Part shown: piece by piece, positions 1 to 9,239 of the stretch
Numbering within the stretch: the first letter of the stretch is position 1
Layout of the letters: every line of letters begins with the position of its first letter
Assembly (NCBI RefSeq): GCF_905147045.1
Contig: NC_065918.1
Span: forward strand, 9,796,001 to 9,860,000
Direction of reading: 5' to 3'
DNA: 64,000 nt
DNA from: Nymphalis io
Lineage: Eukaryota; Arthropoda; Insecta; Lepidoptera; Nymphalidae
The notes under the pieces: generated by a model
Databases searched by the model: none
Told to the model about the DNA's origin: nothing
Seen by the model: only the letters and a program-made list of their open reading frames with translations
Program-made: the position numbers and the translations under genes

Positions 1-175
1 AAAGTTTTTTTTTCTGGTTCTGAGCTTCGAAAACTAGTGTTGTAGTCTAAAAACACCTCTTTTATTGATGGGTAACGGTTTGGTATTGCCATACTTGTGC
101 CTTCATCTTTTAAGTTTTGAAGAGTTTTCGAAGTCTATGACGGTATTTAAACTACTACGCTCACTGAGGAATCTT
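1..175. other. Unassigned AT-rich flank left of the R1 elements
   Basis: No coding frame, repeat family or RNA gene is recognisable here. It is the sequence downstream of the 3' end of the leftmost R1-type fragment. The stretch just before that end reads CACTGAGGAATC, which is similar but not identical to CAATGAGGAAAC near 574, so it may hold one arm of a decayed target-site duplication. Confidence 0.4.
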
Positions 176-575
176 TTTTTTTCACGCTGAAAAAACGCAT
201 TACGCAGTACCCTTTCCGTCTTAACGAGGAGCGTCACGGGTTCGCTTGCGCATGCTACAGTGACGCTCTGACAGTCGGCTCGCCTTTGCAGGCCTCCATT
301 CTCTAAGGAGGATTACCACCCTCGTAATCACCCACTGAAAACCCCCCTTGGCGATGCGTATTGCTGCGAAGGGAAAAGGTGCTCATAGCGCCTCTCATCT
401 CCCCGATCTTCTTCGGCGGAGCAGGTCTGCAGCGGCGTCCTTTTCCCGCTCCCGCTTCGTGGCCTCTTTCTGCTTCTGCTACTTCACTCCTAAACAAAAG
501 GGACGAATGGCGCATCTCACTCGTGGGGGTGATGCTCTTTTATGGGAGGCAAGTGCTCCTCGATTCCGTCCAATG
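176..575 (-). mobile_element. R1-clade non-LTR retrotransposon, 3'-terminal fragment (copy A)
   Basis: On the minus strand this holds the last codons of an R1-type ORF2 followed by its 3' untranslated region. Around 510-420 the minus-strand frame gives a charged tail of the QKEATKRERE...LLRRRRSG type, matching the tail of the neighbouring copy B. The untranslated parts also align: both carry a CGTCACGGG-TCGCT-GCGCAT block and both finish with a TTTTTCAGCG-GAAAAAAAA end (here about 173-200). This is therefore a second, separately derived 3' end of the same or a sister family, not simply more of copy B. The 5' limit near 575 is estimated from the end of similarity and from an imperfect flanking repeat. 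It is non-functional. Confidence 0.55.
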
Positions 576-625
576 AGGAAACTGAGTCTTGAAACATGTA
601 TTAAGACTCATTTTTTTCTTTTTTT

Positions 626-640
626 TCTGATGACTGGCCT
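626..640. repeat. Target-site duplication, left arm, of R1 copy B
   Basis: The 15-bp TCTGATGACTGGCCT here is repeated exactly at 1640-1654, at the other end of R1 copy B. R1-clade elements usually make duplications of about 14 bp, so the length fits. Confidence 0.85.
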
Positions 641-1639
641 TTTTTTTCTCGCTGGAAAAACACATTTATGTGTTTCCCCCATATGAGGTGGGGGGTACGT
701 GAGACTCGCCGGTGCTGAAGGCGCCGGAATACCCACTAAAAAACCAGCGGTACCCACTCCGTCTTGTCGGGGGACGTCACGGGATCGCTGGCGCATACTA
801 CCGTGCCGTCCCGACGGTTGGCCCGCTTCTGTGGGCCTCCAATTCCTAGGGGGTTCTCGGGGTACAGGATACAGGTACCCCCTAGCCCCGGTGACACTCA
901 CGATGGGAGGAGAAGATGCGCATAGCGCCGGCGTCTTCTCCCCGGTCTTCTTCGGCGAAGCGGGTCAGCGGAGGCACTCTCCTCACGCTCCTACTCCGCG
1001 GCCTCCTTCTGCGACATGACATTTTCGCAGAAGAAAACCATATACATCCCGCACCTGTCGCTACCAAGTATGGCATTTATCACGCTCGGCAGCGAAAGGT
1101 TTCCGCCGATTAAAGTCGCCAGGGAAAGGCGCTGAGGCCCCCAAGCGGCACACTCTATCAGAGTGTGGCATGCCGTGTCCGTAGGCGCACCACACTCGTG
1201 GCAGGAGGGCGTTACCTCCCGCGTGACCATTCCGAGTAGGTACTTACCGAAGCACCCATGTCCAGTAAGCACCTGAGTCAGTCTGAAGGTCAGTGTGCCG
1301 CCTTTTCTCGTTACCCAGCGACTCAAGTGGGAACGGATCGCCTCCACTGTCGCCAGGCCTGCTGATGGGGACCTCAGATCCTCCTTCCACCTGCGAATCA
1401 GGACTTCCTGGGCGAGAGTCCTGATTCGCACCTCCAACCCTGGACGGTCGCCACGCGATCTCACTTCCGCCCGGAACCGGTACACTTCCGCGAGCACCTC
1501 CGCCTGGAGCTCCCAAGACGGATCGCCGGAGCGGCGGAGAAGTGTTGCCGCCGTCCACGACACCGTACGATATCCGCGTATCACCCTCACCGCTATGATT
1601 CTCTGCGGCCTTCGCAAGAGAGCCTTGTTCCGAGCGGCG
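641..1639 (-). mobile_element. R1-clade non-LTR retrotransposon, 5'-truncated insertion (copy B)
   Basis: A roughly 1-kb insertion bounded by a perfect 15-bp duplication. It ends at its 3' side in eight A residues on the minus strand, and its 5' side begins abruptly inside ORF2 after the reverse transcriptase domain. This is the classic product of target-primed reverse transcription that stopped early. The 3' untranslated part is about 897 down to 641. The coding part is the C-terminal end of ORF2 and aligns with the longer copy at 62455-64000. The element lies in ordinary DNA, with no 28S rRNA sequence around it, so it is not a copy of the rDNA-specific R1 itself but of a relative with another target or relaxed targeting. 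Confidence 0.85.
898..1639 (-). pseudogene. R1-type ORF2 C-terminal region, truncated and with one internal stop
   Basis: The minus-strand frame from 1639 to a TAG at 991-993 encodes about 215 residues of the region after the reverse transcriptase. It contains LLRRPQR-IAVR-IRGYRTVSW, then a conserved RLTQVLTGHGCFGKYL block, then a CHECGAP...CHTLIEC zinc-knuckle-like motif (C-x2-C-x8-H-x4-C) typical of R1-clade ORF2 proteins. Beyond the TAG the same frame stays open for about 30 more codons with an arginine-rich tail (LRRRRPGRRRRRY) before a TGA at 898-900. That tail is the usual end of this family, so the TAG is a disabling mutation rather than the original stop. No start codon or catalytic domain is present, so it cannot act alone. 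Confidence 0.8.
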
Positions 1640-1654
1640 TCTGATGACTGGCCT
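1640..1654. repeat. Target-site duplication, right arm, of R1 copy B
   Basis: Exact repeat of 626-640 (TCTGATGACTGGCCT). It abuts the point where the R1 coding frame stops matching, and so marks the 5' insertion junction. Confidence 0.85.
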
Positions 1655-1655
1655 G

Positions 1656-3237
1656 ATGGACCCTACCACTTTTCAAGTTTTCATGTTTTATTTTTCCCCA
1701 CTTCTGCAATGAAAAGTTCGTTAATTAGTCCTTGTTTTTTTTTATTATACCAATTAAAACAATTTAAGAGATTATCCAGTTCCAATAAGTACAAAAATTT
1801 TTGCATTCTAATTAATTTCGGTTACAGACAACCATAAAATAGTTCCTTCCAACTCCTAATGGCTTCAGCTATAAATGTTCTCAAAAGTTAATAGTAAAGT
1901 ATCTTGCAAATAGAAAATATGTCTCAAAAAATATTTCAAATAACATACTAAATGCTTTTAAAAAAAGTTATTTAAATGCAAAATAGAAAATACCTATTTT
2001 GTATTAACATTTTAAATACAAGTACTTCAAACAACTCTCATGCTTGCTCTCTTGCATATCCCCATAGAGTTGATTACATTCATATAATTAAAGACTTCTC
2101 GATATCCAGTTTTTTTTATTGCAGTAACGTAGACGCATAGTTAAAATGAGTTCTAGCGAATGCTACCAGTACATAGAAGTCTATTCTTGAAAGTTGGGGT
2201 AAATAAGTATACGACACTATGTATACAGTCGTTTAGGAGTAAAAAATGTTCGGTGAGCATGCTTGTGTAAATCCGCTATTGAAAGTTTCAAGTGCAAATT
2301 AGCAATGAATAAAATAATATCCGATTTAATCATATAAAATTTTATGATAAACTGTTTTATATATTTTTATGTAAAAGTTGTAGTGGTATGGAATGTAAGA
2401 GCTTAATACAGCTTATAACTTAGCTGTTGCGTCCGAGCATCTTGAAGATACTCTGATGTTGTTAATCTTTTATTAAATGTTATAGATTTATTTTTGGATT
2501 GTTACTGTTTTATAAATTTATTATTAAATAATTTATATGATGCACTCGTTTTCTTTTTTGCAAATAAAAAATCTCAAACACAACTTGATTGTATTTTAAA
2601 TCGGCGTCGTATCAATGATGTTTTATTTTATTAATTAGGAAGCCAACTTTATATATTAAGAAATACTGTTTCTTTTATAAAAATAGTGTAACAAAATTTA
2701 TTATAATAATTATAGGGAAAACTTACAATTAAAACTTTGTGCACTAATTACTTTTGAATTTTGCCTAGGAGTCACGATGTTTAATTCTTGTAAAATTTTA
2801 TAAAAATATGCAACATTTCGCGCATTCAATTTAAATTAGGATTATTGTTTGTTTACTTCAATAAAAAATAAATAGAAAAACTTACTTTTATTGGTTTTAG
2901 CAAAACTGTATTCTACCAATCTGACGATCACGTACGTAACATGATGTAATATAATCGATGAAATTACCATAAGTATTTTTTCCACTCTAAATATGAACGA
3001 TATTTAGAGTGTAGTGTTTAAACCTTAGTCTGTTTTCATTCCAAACGGAAACTTAATGAAAGGTCTTGATACAAATTATCCTACTTAAGTTCCACTTCTT
3101 CAATTTAGTAATTATCAAGTGATTATAGAATTATTTTGCATACAAATATTTTTTATCTAGAATAATTATGTGTAAGAAAATACTTCAAAAATGACAGTTC
3201 GCTTTAAATAATTATAGGCATCCAATTTTTAGCAATT
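1656..3237. other. Intergenic region upstream of the TSP1/LamG/Ig gene
   Basis: AT-rich, without a coding frame or recognised repeat. The only clear structure is a short hairpin at 2983-3011: 12-bp perfect arms (CACTCTAAATAT and its complement) with a 5-base loop, about 230 bp before the start codon of the next gene. The promoter of that gene should lie here, but I cannot place a start site with confidence. Confidence 0.4.
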
Positions 3238-6200
3238 ATGGGTTTTAAAACTAGTAATCTCTCTAATAAAATAATTATAACTTGCGTAAAATATTTATTA
3301 TTTGTTTTAATTGTACAATGTAAAAAGCCAGGAAATAAGCAACTTTTATCAACATGGCGACTTGAATGTGAATTGGGTATTAAAATCGACCCGGATTGTC
3401 CTATCGATGGTGGCTGGTCACCGTGGACACCTTGGTCAGCATGTCATGGCGCCTGCGATACTGTTGGTCATCGAAAAAGACTTAGAAAGTGTAATAATCC
3501 CCCACCGTCAAAAGAAGGTCTTTCTTGCAGCGGCTTAGATGAACAAATTGAATCTTGTTATCTAAAAAATTGTTCGGTTGATGATTATCGCACAATCGTG
3601 GAAGGAGATGTAGCGCGAGCTGAAGCTTTACATCAACTAGAAGTAATTCCAGCGTTTATGGAACGTTGTCTTCAAATGGAATGTCCATACGAAGCCGTTG
3701 AAGCTGCGCTCACCGCCGAAAACACTTGGCAGCTTCATTCTGAAGCATTGTGGAATGCACTCCAATGTGTAAAACATGATATAGGTTGTTCAGTTAAAGG
3801 CGAATGGGGCTCGTGGGGGCCATGGTCGGCTTGTGGAGCACAATGCGGAAAAGGATTAAGGTGGAGAACTCGGGTATGTGATAACCCTCCTCCGTCAGTA
3901 TCTCATTTAGTTTGTCTCGGCGCACCTTTGCAAAATAAAGAATGTGAAGGCGATCAATGCGCCATTGACGAACAACATTCTGAGCTACGTGTTAGTGGAA
4001 CTTGGAGTGAGTGGGGTGAATGGACAAAATGTTCGGAAAAATGTGGCACTGGGATTCGAAGGAGAAAGAGAACGTGCATAGAAAAGCACATTTTAATAGC
4101 TGATATAGCTTGGAAAACCCATTGTCGTGGTCAATATGAAGAGGTGGAATCTTGTAATATAAAAAAATGCTTACTCAACGGTGGTTGGTCCGGTTGGGGT
4201 GCATGGGGACCATGTTCACAATCTTGTGGAGCTGGCAAAAGATCTAGAACTAGATCATGCACAAGACCGATACCTTCAGACGGTGGAACTAATTGCGTTG
4301 GACCCAAAGTTGACGTTGGATCCTGTCACTTAACTCCATGTGAAGTTTATAGCCACATAATTTCTGTTTTCAATGGTGATTCAGTTTTGCAATACGATTT
4401 TCCGAAAAAACGTTCTACTTTTTTCCATTTTTATATCCGATTTATGCCATTGTCTCCTCATGGAACAATTATACGGCGTGGAACAATTCAAAATTCTCGT
4501 CTACGTGTCAGCTTACACAAATGGCACATTTGCTACGATGCACACGGAACATCAAAAACTTGCGCCCTTCCTCGTACATGTTCACCTTCAGCACTTGAAC
4601 CTTCAGTATGGCATTCAATAATGATAACAGTCAGTAATAAAGCTGTAACCATTAGAGTAAATGATGCACAAATTCCAATTCGTAGTGCCTTTCCATGTGA
4701 TCCCGAACTGTCAAGTGACAAAATAAAAGTTTTTGTTGGTGAAAAATTTCATGGGGTGATACAAGAATCAATACTTAATTTTAGGCCTATAAGTATGTTT
4801 ATTGAGCGTGAACGTCAACCATGCAGAACTGACTTAGTCCCAATATCAGCATCGAATATAGCTTACGAAAATGCTAACATCGAAGAAGCGTACATACATC
4901 TTGAAAGTGAACAATATTTACGACTACCTTGTTTTAAAGTACAAGATGATTGGCAGTTGGAATTAACCGTAAAATCCAAAAGTGATAGCGGAATGCTTCT
5001 ATTTTTTAAAGATTACAAAAGGAATAGTTGGTTTTACATGATGTTACAAAGTATGCGATTGATAATAAAATTTACTGCCGATGAATTTAAATCAGAAGCA
5101 ATCAGTTCTACTGAATGCTTACCTAACCAGTGGCTCGATATAAAACTAACTAAACGGAAGGAAACTAATACAATTGAAGTTTCGATTAATACTGGGGAAC
5201 GCCTTCATGTACTATTAGCAGACGATAAATTTAGAAAACTTCAGGTATCTAAAAATAAATATTCAAATGTAACCCAACATTCTTCAGTAATTAATACTAA
5301 TCAATCAAGTTGTGGTGCCCCTTCTAATAAGATTCAGGATATTTTATGTTCCAATGAATATTTTATAGGGGGAATACCTTTACCGATAACAAATAAAATA
5401 TCCGAAGAATTCACTCCGTTTTTTGGTATTATAGCTTCTTTGAAAATTAATAATAATTTATTAGACTTGCATACCATGAATATGGAAAGATATAAAGACG
5501 GGATTATTCAGCTTTCTTCACGAACAGCTAGTATATCAGGATCTTATCACGAGACTCATTGGGATGAATCCAACCAATTGAATTTAACATGTGTACATGC
5601 TCGACTTACGAGATCTCCTTATCCTGCTTATTGGCTTTACTTAGACAGTGTTATAGAAAATAAAAATAAGAGTTCAATGGATGACGGAAGGGTGTTAAGG
5701 CTTATTATAACCGCTAAAAACCCTCCAGGATTTTACACCTGTCGCGGTAGCGACAACGAACGCACGAAGAATTTTTTAACTTATGGTATACTCGGCAAAA
5801 GTCATTATAAGCTTTTAGGTCCTGATACGTTGACCGTCATAGCACTCTGCACTACTGTTGCACTAGTATTATTTACTTTAGGGTGGCTTATAATAGAAGG
5901 ATATAATGATGCTCGTGATGGATACGGATTTTTTCGTGACGATCAGCTTTCAACAGAAGATCAAACTGAGATTGCTAGTAACCAACATATGCACGTTTGT
6001 GGTACTGAAAATATTATTGCCAGAAGTAATACTAGACGAAGAAATAGACATTTACGCGATCAAGCAATGCTCGAATCGCACAAAAAATTAAGTATGTTTC
6101 ATGATGAACAATCACACGAGTATACTTTGAGTGAGCCAGAGGAACTACCAGCATTGCCCGAAGTCAAAAGCACCGCCATAAAACCAGCTTGTGAAATTTA

Positions 6201-6495
6201 TAGATCAGAACAAATTTGCTCACCGCTTCATAGTTCCAATATTACGTCTCTCAAAACGGAACTATCTCCATCATCCACAAATATATCGCCCAGAATTTTT
6301 TACTCACGCTTACTCTTTACTAATTCAAAAAATCCAACCAAAGGAAATTCGAATAAGAAAACTATCTGCAGTTCTAATTTTGAAGTAGAAAACAGGCCAA
6401 AGTTATTAACTATACAATCTTCATCTTTTGTCCATAGCTCTTCTGTGCAAAAAGTATTGAAGAAATTTAAAGATTTAAAAAGTACAGAGTCTTGA
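3238..6495 (+). CDS. Type I membrane protein with four TSP1 repeats, two LamG-like domains and an Ig-like domain; intronless
   Basis: An uninterrupted 1085-codon frame. A hydrophobic N-terminal stretch (about residues 12-29) fits a signal peptide. Four thrombospondin type 1 repeats follow, at about 58-112, 187-242, 252-312 and 314-370, each with the WxxWxxW and paired-Cys pattern (WSPWTPWSAC in the first); a 75-residue Cys-containing, probably helical linker separates repeats 1 and 2. Residues about 371-530 and 548-750 look laminin-G-like (the second has QWLDIKL and FIGGIPL, typical LamG strands). An Ig-like domain has Cys785 and Cys835 with the YTC signature. One membrane span lies at about 865-888, leaving a roughly 195-residue cytoplasmic tail without catalytic motifs. 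By family logic it is a cell-surface adhesion or guidance receptor. I do not recognise a named orthologue. AATAAA lies 77 bp past the stop. Convergent with the SLC66A3-like gene. Confidence 0.88.
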   Translation: MGFKTSNLSNKIIITCVKYLLFVLIVQCKKPGNKQLLSTWRLECELGIKIDPDCPIDGGWSPWTPWSACHGACDTVGHRKRLRKCNNPPPSKEGLSCSGLDEQIESCYLKNCSVDDYRTIVEGDVARAEALHQLEVIPAFMERCLQMECPYEAVEAALTAENTWQLHSEALWNALQCVKHDIGCSVKGEWGSWGPWSACGAQCGKGLRWRTRVCDNPPPSVSHLVCLGAPLQNKECEGDQCAIDEQHSELRVSGTWSEWGEWTKCSEKCGTGIRRRKRTCIEKHILIADIAWKTHCRGQYEEVESCNIKKCLLNGGWSGWGAWGPCSQSCGAGKRSRTRSCTRPIPSDGGTNCVGPKVDVGSCHLTPCEVYSHIISVFNGDSVLQYDFPKKRSTFFHFYIRFMPLSPHGTIIRRGTIQNSRLRVSLHKWHICYDAHGTSKTCALPRTCSPSALEPSVWHSIMITVSNKAVTIRVNDAQIPIRSAFPCDPELSSDKIKVFVGEKFHGVIQESILNFRPISMFIERERQPCRTDLVPISASNIAYENANIEEAYIHLESEQYLRLPCFKVQDDWQLELTVKSKSDSGMLLFFKDYKRNSWFYMMLQSMRLIIKFTADEFKSEAISSTECLPNQWLDIKLTKRKETNTIEVSINTGERLHVLLADDKFRKLQVSKNKYSNVTQHSSVINTNQSSCGAPSNKIQDILCSNEYFIGGIPLPITNKISEEFTPFFGIIASLKINNNLLDLHTMNMERYKDGIIQLSSRTASISGSYHETHWDESNQLNLTCVHARLTRSPYPAYWLYLDSVIENKNKSSMDDGRVLRLIITAKNPPGFYTCRGSDNERTKNFLTYGILGKSHYKLLGPDTLTVIALCTTVALVLFTLGWLIIEGYNDARDGYGFFRDDQLSTEDQTEIASNQHMHVCGTENIIARSNTRRRNRHLRDQAMLESHKKLSMFHDEQSHEYTLSEPEELPALPEVKSTAIKPACEIYRSEQICSPLHSSNITSLKTELSPSSTNISPRIFYSRLLFTNSKNPTKGNSNKKTICSSNFEVENRPKLLTIQSSSFVHSSSVQKVLKKFKDLKSTES

Positions 6496-6571
6496 AATAC
6501 TATATACAGAAATGGTTATGACAAGTGTGAAAAGGCAAATATAAAATGAATCTTGTCACTTAATAGTTGAT

Positions 6572-6577
6572 AATAAA
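6572..6577 (+). terminator. Polyadenylation signal AATAAA of the TSP1/LamG/Ig gene
   Basis: The first AATAAA after the stop codon at 6493-6495, in an AT-rich 3' flank. A second hexamer lies near 6602. Either could be used; position is the only evidence. Confidence 0.5.
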
Positions 6578-6599
6578 GAACACAAATGTTAATAAGGAA

Positions 6600-7634
6600 G
6601 TAATAAACCTCTTGTTACTATATTTCATTTATTAAATATTCGATTTTAAATTTAACAATGTGTGAAAATTATATATAGTATATAATTGTATATTATAATT
6701 AATTAACTATTACATATTTAACAAGCAAGCCTCACTTGGCACTTTAAAAATATATATTTTTAGTGCATATTATAATTCTACATATGACTACATATTCACT
6801 AAACATATTCAGCTTCTTAACAATTTTCTGAGCTTAAAACCAATAGTTACTATATTTTTACTAAGGTATTATTGCTTTTGAGATTCATTTTTGTGTGGTT
6901 ACAACAAATCGAGTTGCTATTACTTAACTTATTACAATTGACTAGGCACTTATTATTTTGTTAACAGGAAACATTTTTATATAAAATAACTATAAATATC
7001 ACAACATGTCTTTTCAAATGGTATGTAGTCATTATTTGTCAATTTTAAAGATGAAATATGGATTGCATTAAAGTAAATTCCTCTGCTTGACGAAAGGCTG
7101 CACATTTATTAGAGAAAAACATGAAAGCGAAATTGAGCGCTTAAATTGTGCTTTAATTTATTATCTGAATCAGTTATTTTAAATATGATATACTGTATTA
7201 AATAATTATTGTGTTTTAAATAATTTCCAGTACTTGAACTAGATCAATATTGACTAGACACTATAACACAAAATTCAAAACAATTTTTCACTTCATACTA
7301 TGTTTTTGATGCCTTTTGATTTGAACATTAAACAAGCATCCATCAATGTAAAGATAAAAATATTGTGTTCCAATAAGGTAATATAGGAAGTGAGATCGAA
7401 AATACATTTTTTACTAATAAAGGAAACCATAAACAACAGCTGCAATACTCTACATATCTAAATTTGTAGCCATAAAATATTTTAAGCAAAATTTAATATA
7501 TATCTAACTTTCTAATAAGCTAGTGGCTTGACAAGCATTTAGATTGATCAGTATAAAAATTATAAAAATTTTAAGCATATTAAGCTAGTTTCCAAAATAT
7601 GACTAATATGTTGATTAGATGTTTTATCCATAAT
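6600..7634. other. AT-rich spacer between two convergent genes
   Basis: No coding frame, repeat family or RNA gene found. It must hold the 3' untranslated ends of both flanking genes, which point towards each other. Confidence 0.4.
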
Positions 7635-9234
7635 TCATTCATTACGGTGATGATTTTTGTTGGCAGATGAACTTCGTCTTCGTCTTTGTTTTTGTACTTT
7701 AAGTTTTGATGTATATCTTTGATAGTAAAATGCTGTAGCTAGAACTCCAGCGCTCAATATTGTAGATACCAAAAAATTAATCATTAATTTGGTATCAGCC
7801 GAGTCAACATACACAGTAAAGAGTCGTGCTAAAAAGATAAACAAATTTACATTTATTTTATTATGTTACATACTTATTAGATACAATAAAACATTTTTTT
7901 TAAATAATTTCAAACAAAACAAGCTGTCTTGTGCTATATTTTAATAATGTATTTTTTCTGCAGTGTAAATATTTGTATTTATTATATATATATTATTTAT
8001 TGTATATATATTATTGTATAATTATTATCCTTACATATATTTGTTAAAACAGAAATAATCCATGTAGTCAATGAGACAGCATCTGCATTAGCTGCCTTGA
8101 TAATTCCATAAATGTAGGTAACCTTGGCAGAACCACTCAAAGGAGTACAAAGAGGCTAAAAAATTAAAAAGACCATGATCATATAAGAAACTGAACTTCT
8201 TGCATTTTAATGATTTTCAAACAAAATTGATGATATGATGATATTGATATGATAGACCTAATCAAAATAGGTATGAATTACCTTAATTAAAAAGAAATAC
8301 AATGATATAAATTATTTTGATTGTGCTGGTTTGTGTTCATGTTTCTAATTTACTCTTAATAAAATAGTCAAATAAACTTATAAGTATAGTAAAAAATAAT
8401 TATATTTACCACTAAATAGGATAATATTTCTCTTGGTAATATCTCAAAAACAAAGCTGAAAATTGAAGCAAAATAGGCTACTATTACAAATGGGACTATT
8501 GGAGTTGATAAATATCCTTTAAATTTTAATACATAGTACAACATCACATAAACTTGCAGCAGTATAATAGGATATTCCAAATAAGTCATTACACTGTATT
8601 GATTTGTGTAATTGTAAAGAGTTACTATTGTAAACCTGCAAAATGCATTCAATTAAAAATTAAAGTAAAAGTAAGTAATTGTATCATAATTATCTAAATT
8701 ATAGAACATAAAACTATCTTAAGAACAATATTTTGGAATTTTATAAAATAGAAATGGTTAAATTTTCATGTATTTATTGATTATACAAAAAAGGAACTCA
8801 TGGAAATATTTAATATTGCTTACATTGTTGTAGTTTTGAATTAGAATGTTACTGAAAAATTTAAATTTATCAAGTGATTTTAATTCATATTTTCTGATGA
8901 AAGTATTAAAACAGACATGATATTTGCAAACTCCTTAGTTTCTTAAATAATGTAATCTAATATAGATGGCCAGTATTTAATGAAAATCTCTTGAGTATAA
9001 TTCAAAATTTTTGTTACATTCTCTAAATATGTCCATAGAGCAGTTTAAAAAGAAAACAAATAAAACAAACCCTGTAATTTCCATCAACATTGCCTGCATA
9101 TATATCCCATCGGCAGATTGTTTCTTTCGTATGTATAAAATTTGAGGCACTTTTAGAAATAAACATGATAAAACAGTTAACAAACTAATCGCGTTTGCTA
9201 ATATTTGTACAAGCTGCGTATCCATGGTGAACAT
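7635..9234 (-). CDS. SLC66A3: PQ-loop membrane protein, SLC66A3/PQLC3-like, four exons
   Basis: The minus-strand exons join in frame at GT-AG sites: 9071-9234, 8410-8635, 8035-8155 and 7635-7828, giving 234 residues. Exon 1 carries the first PQ-loop (LKVPQILYIRKK, with Pro30 and Gln31). Exon 2 carries the family signature TYLEYPI, which vertebrate PQLC3 also has after its first loop. Exon 3 (PLCTPLSGSAK... TTWIISVLTN) aligns with the second PQ-loop repeat, but Pro-Gln is replaced by Ala-Lys at 140-141. Exon 4 gives the last helix and a basic tail (KQRRRR). The hydrophobic pattern fits the seven helices of this family. Relatives in the SLC66 family move amino acids out of lysosomes; the substrate of SLC66A3 is unsettled, so function here is inference. 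The start ATG at 9232-9234 precedes the conserved helix directly; a second in-frame ATG is three codons on. Confidence 0.88.
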
Positions 9235-9239
9235 ATCGC

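Noticed and set aside
303..1113. Several overlapping frames on both strands in the left GC-rich block
   Set aside because: They overlap the R1-type ORF2 tail and 3' untranslated region in other frames and have no family resemblance of their own.
1..1655. rDNA-inserted R1 element
   Set aside because: No 28S rRNA sequence flanks the element, and the duplicated site TCTGATGACTGGCCT lies in unrelated AT-rich DNA.
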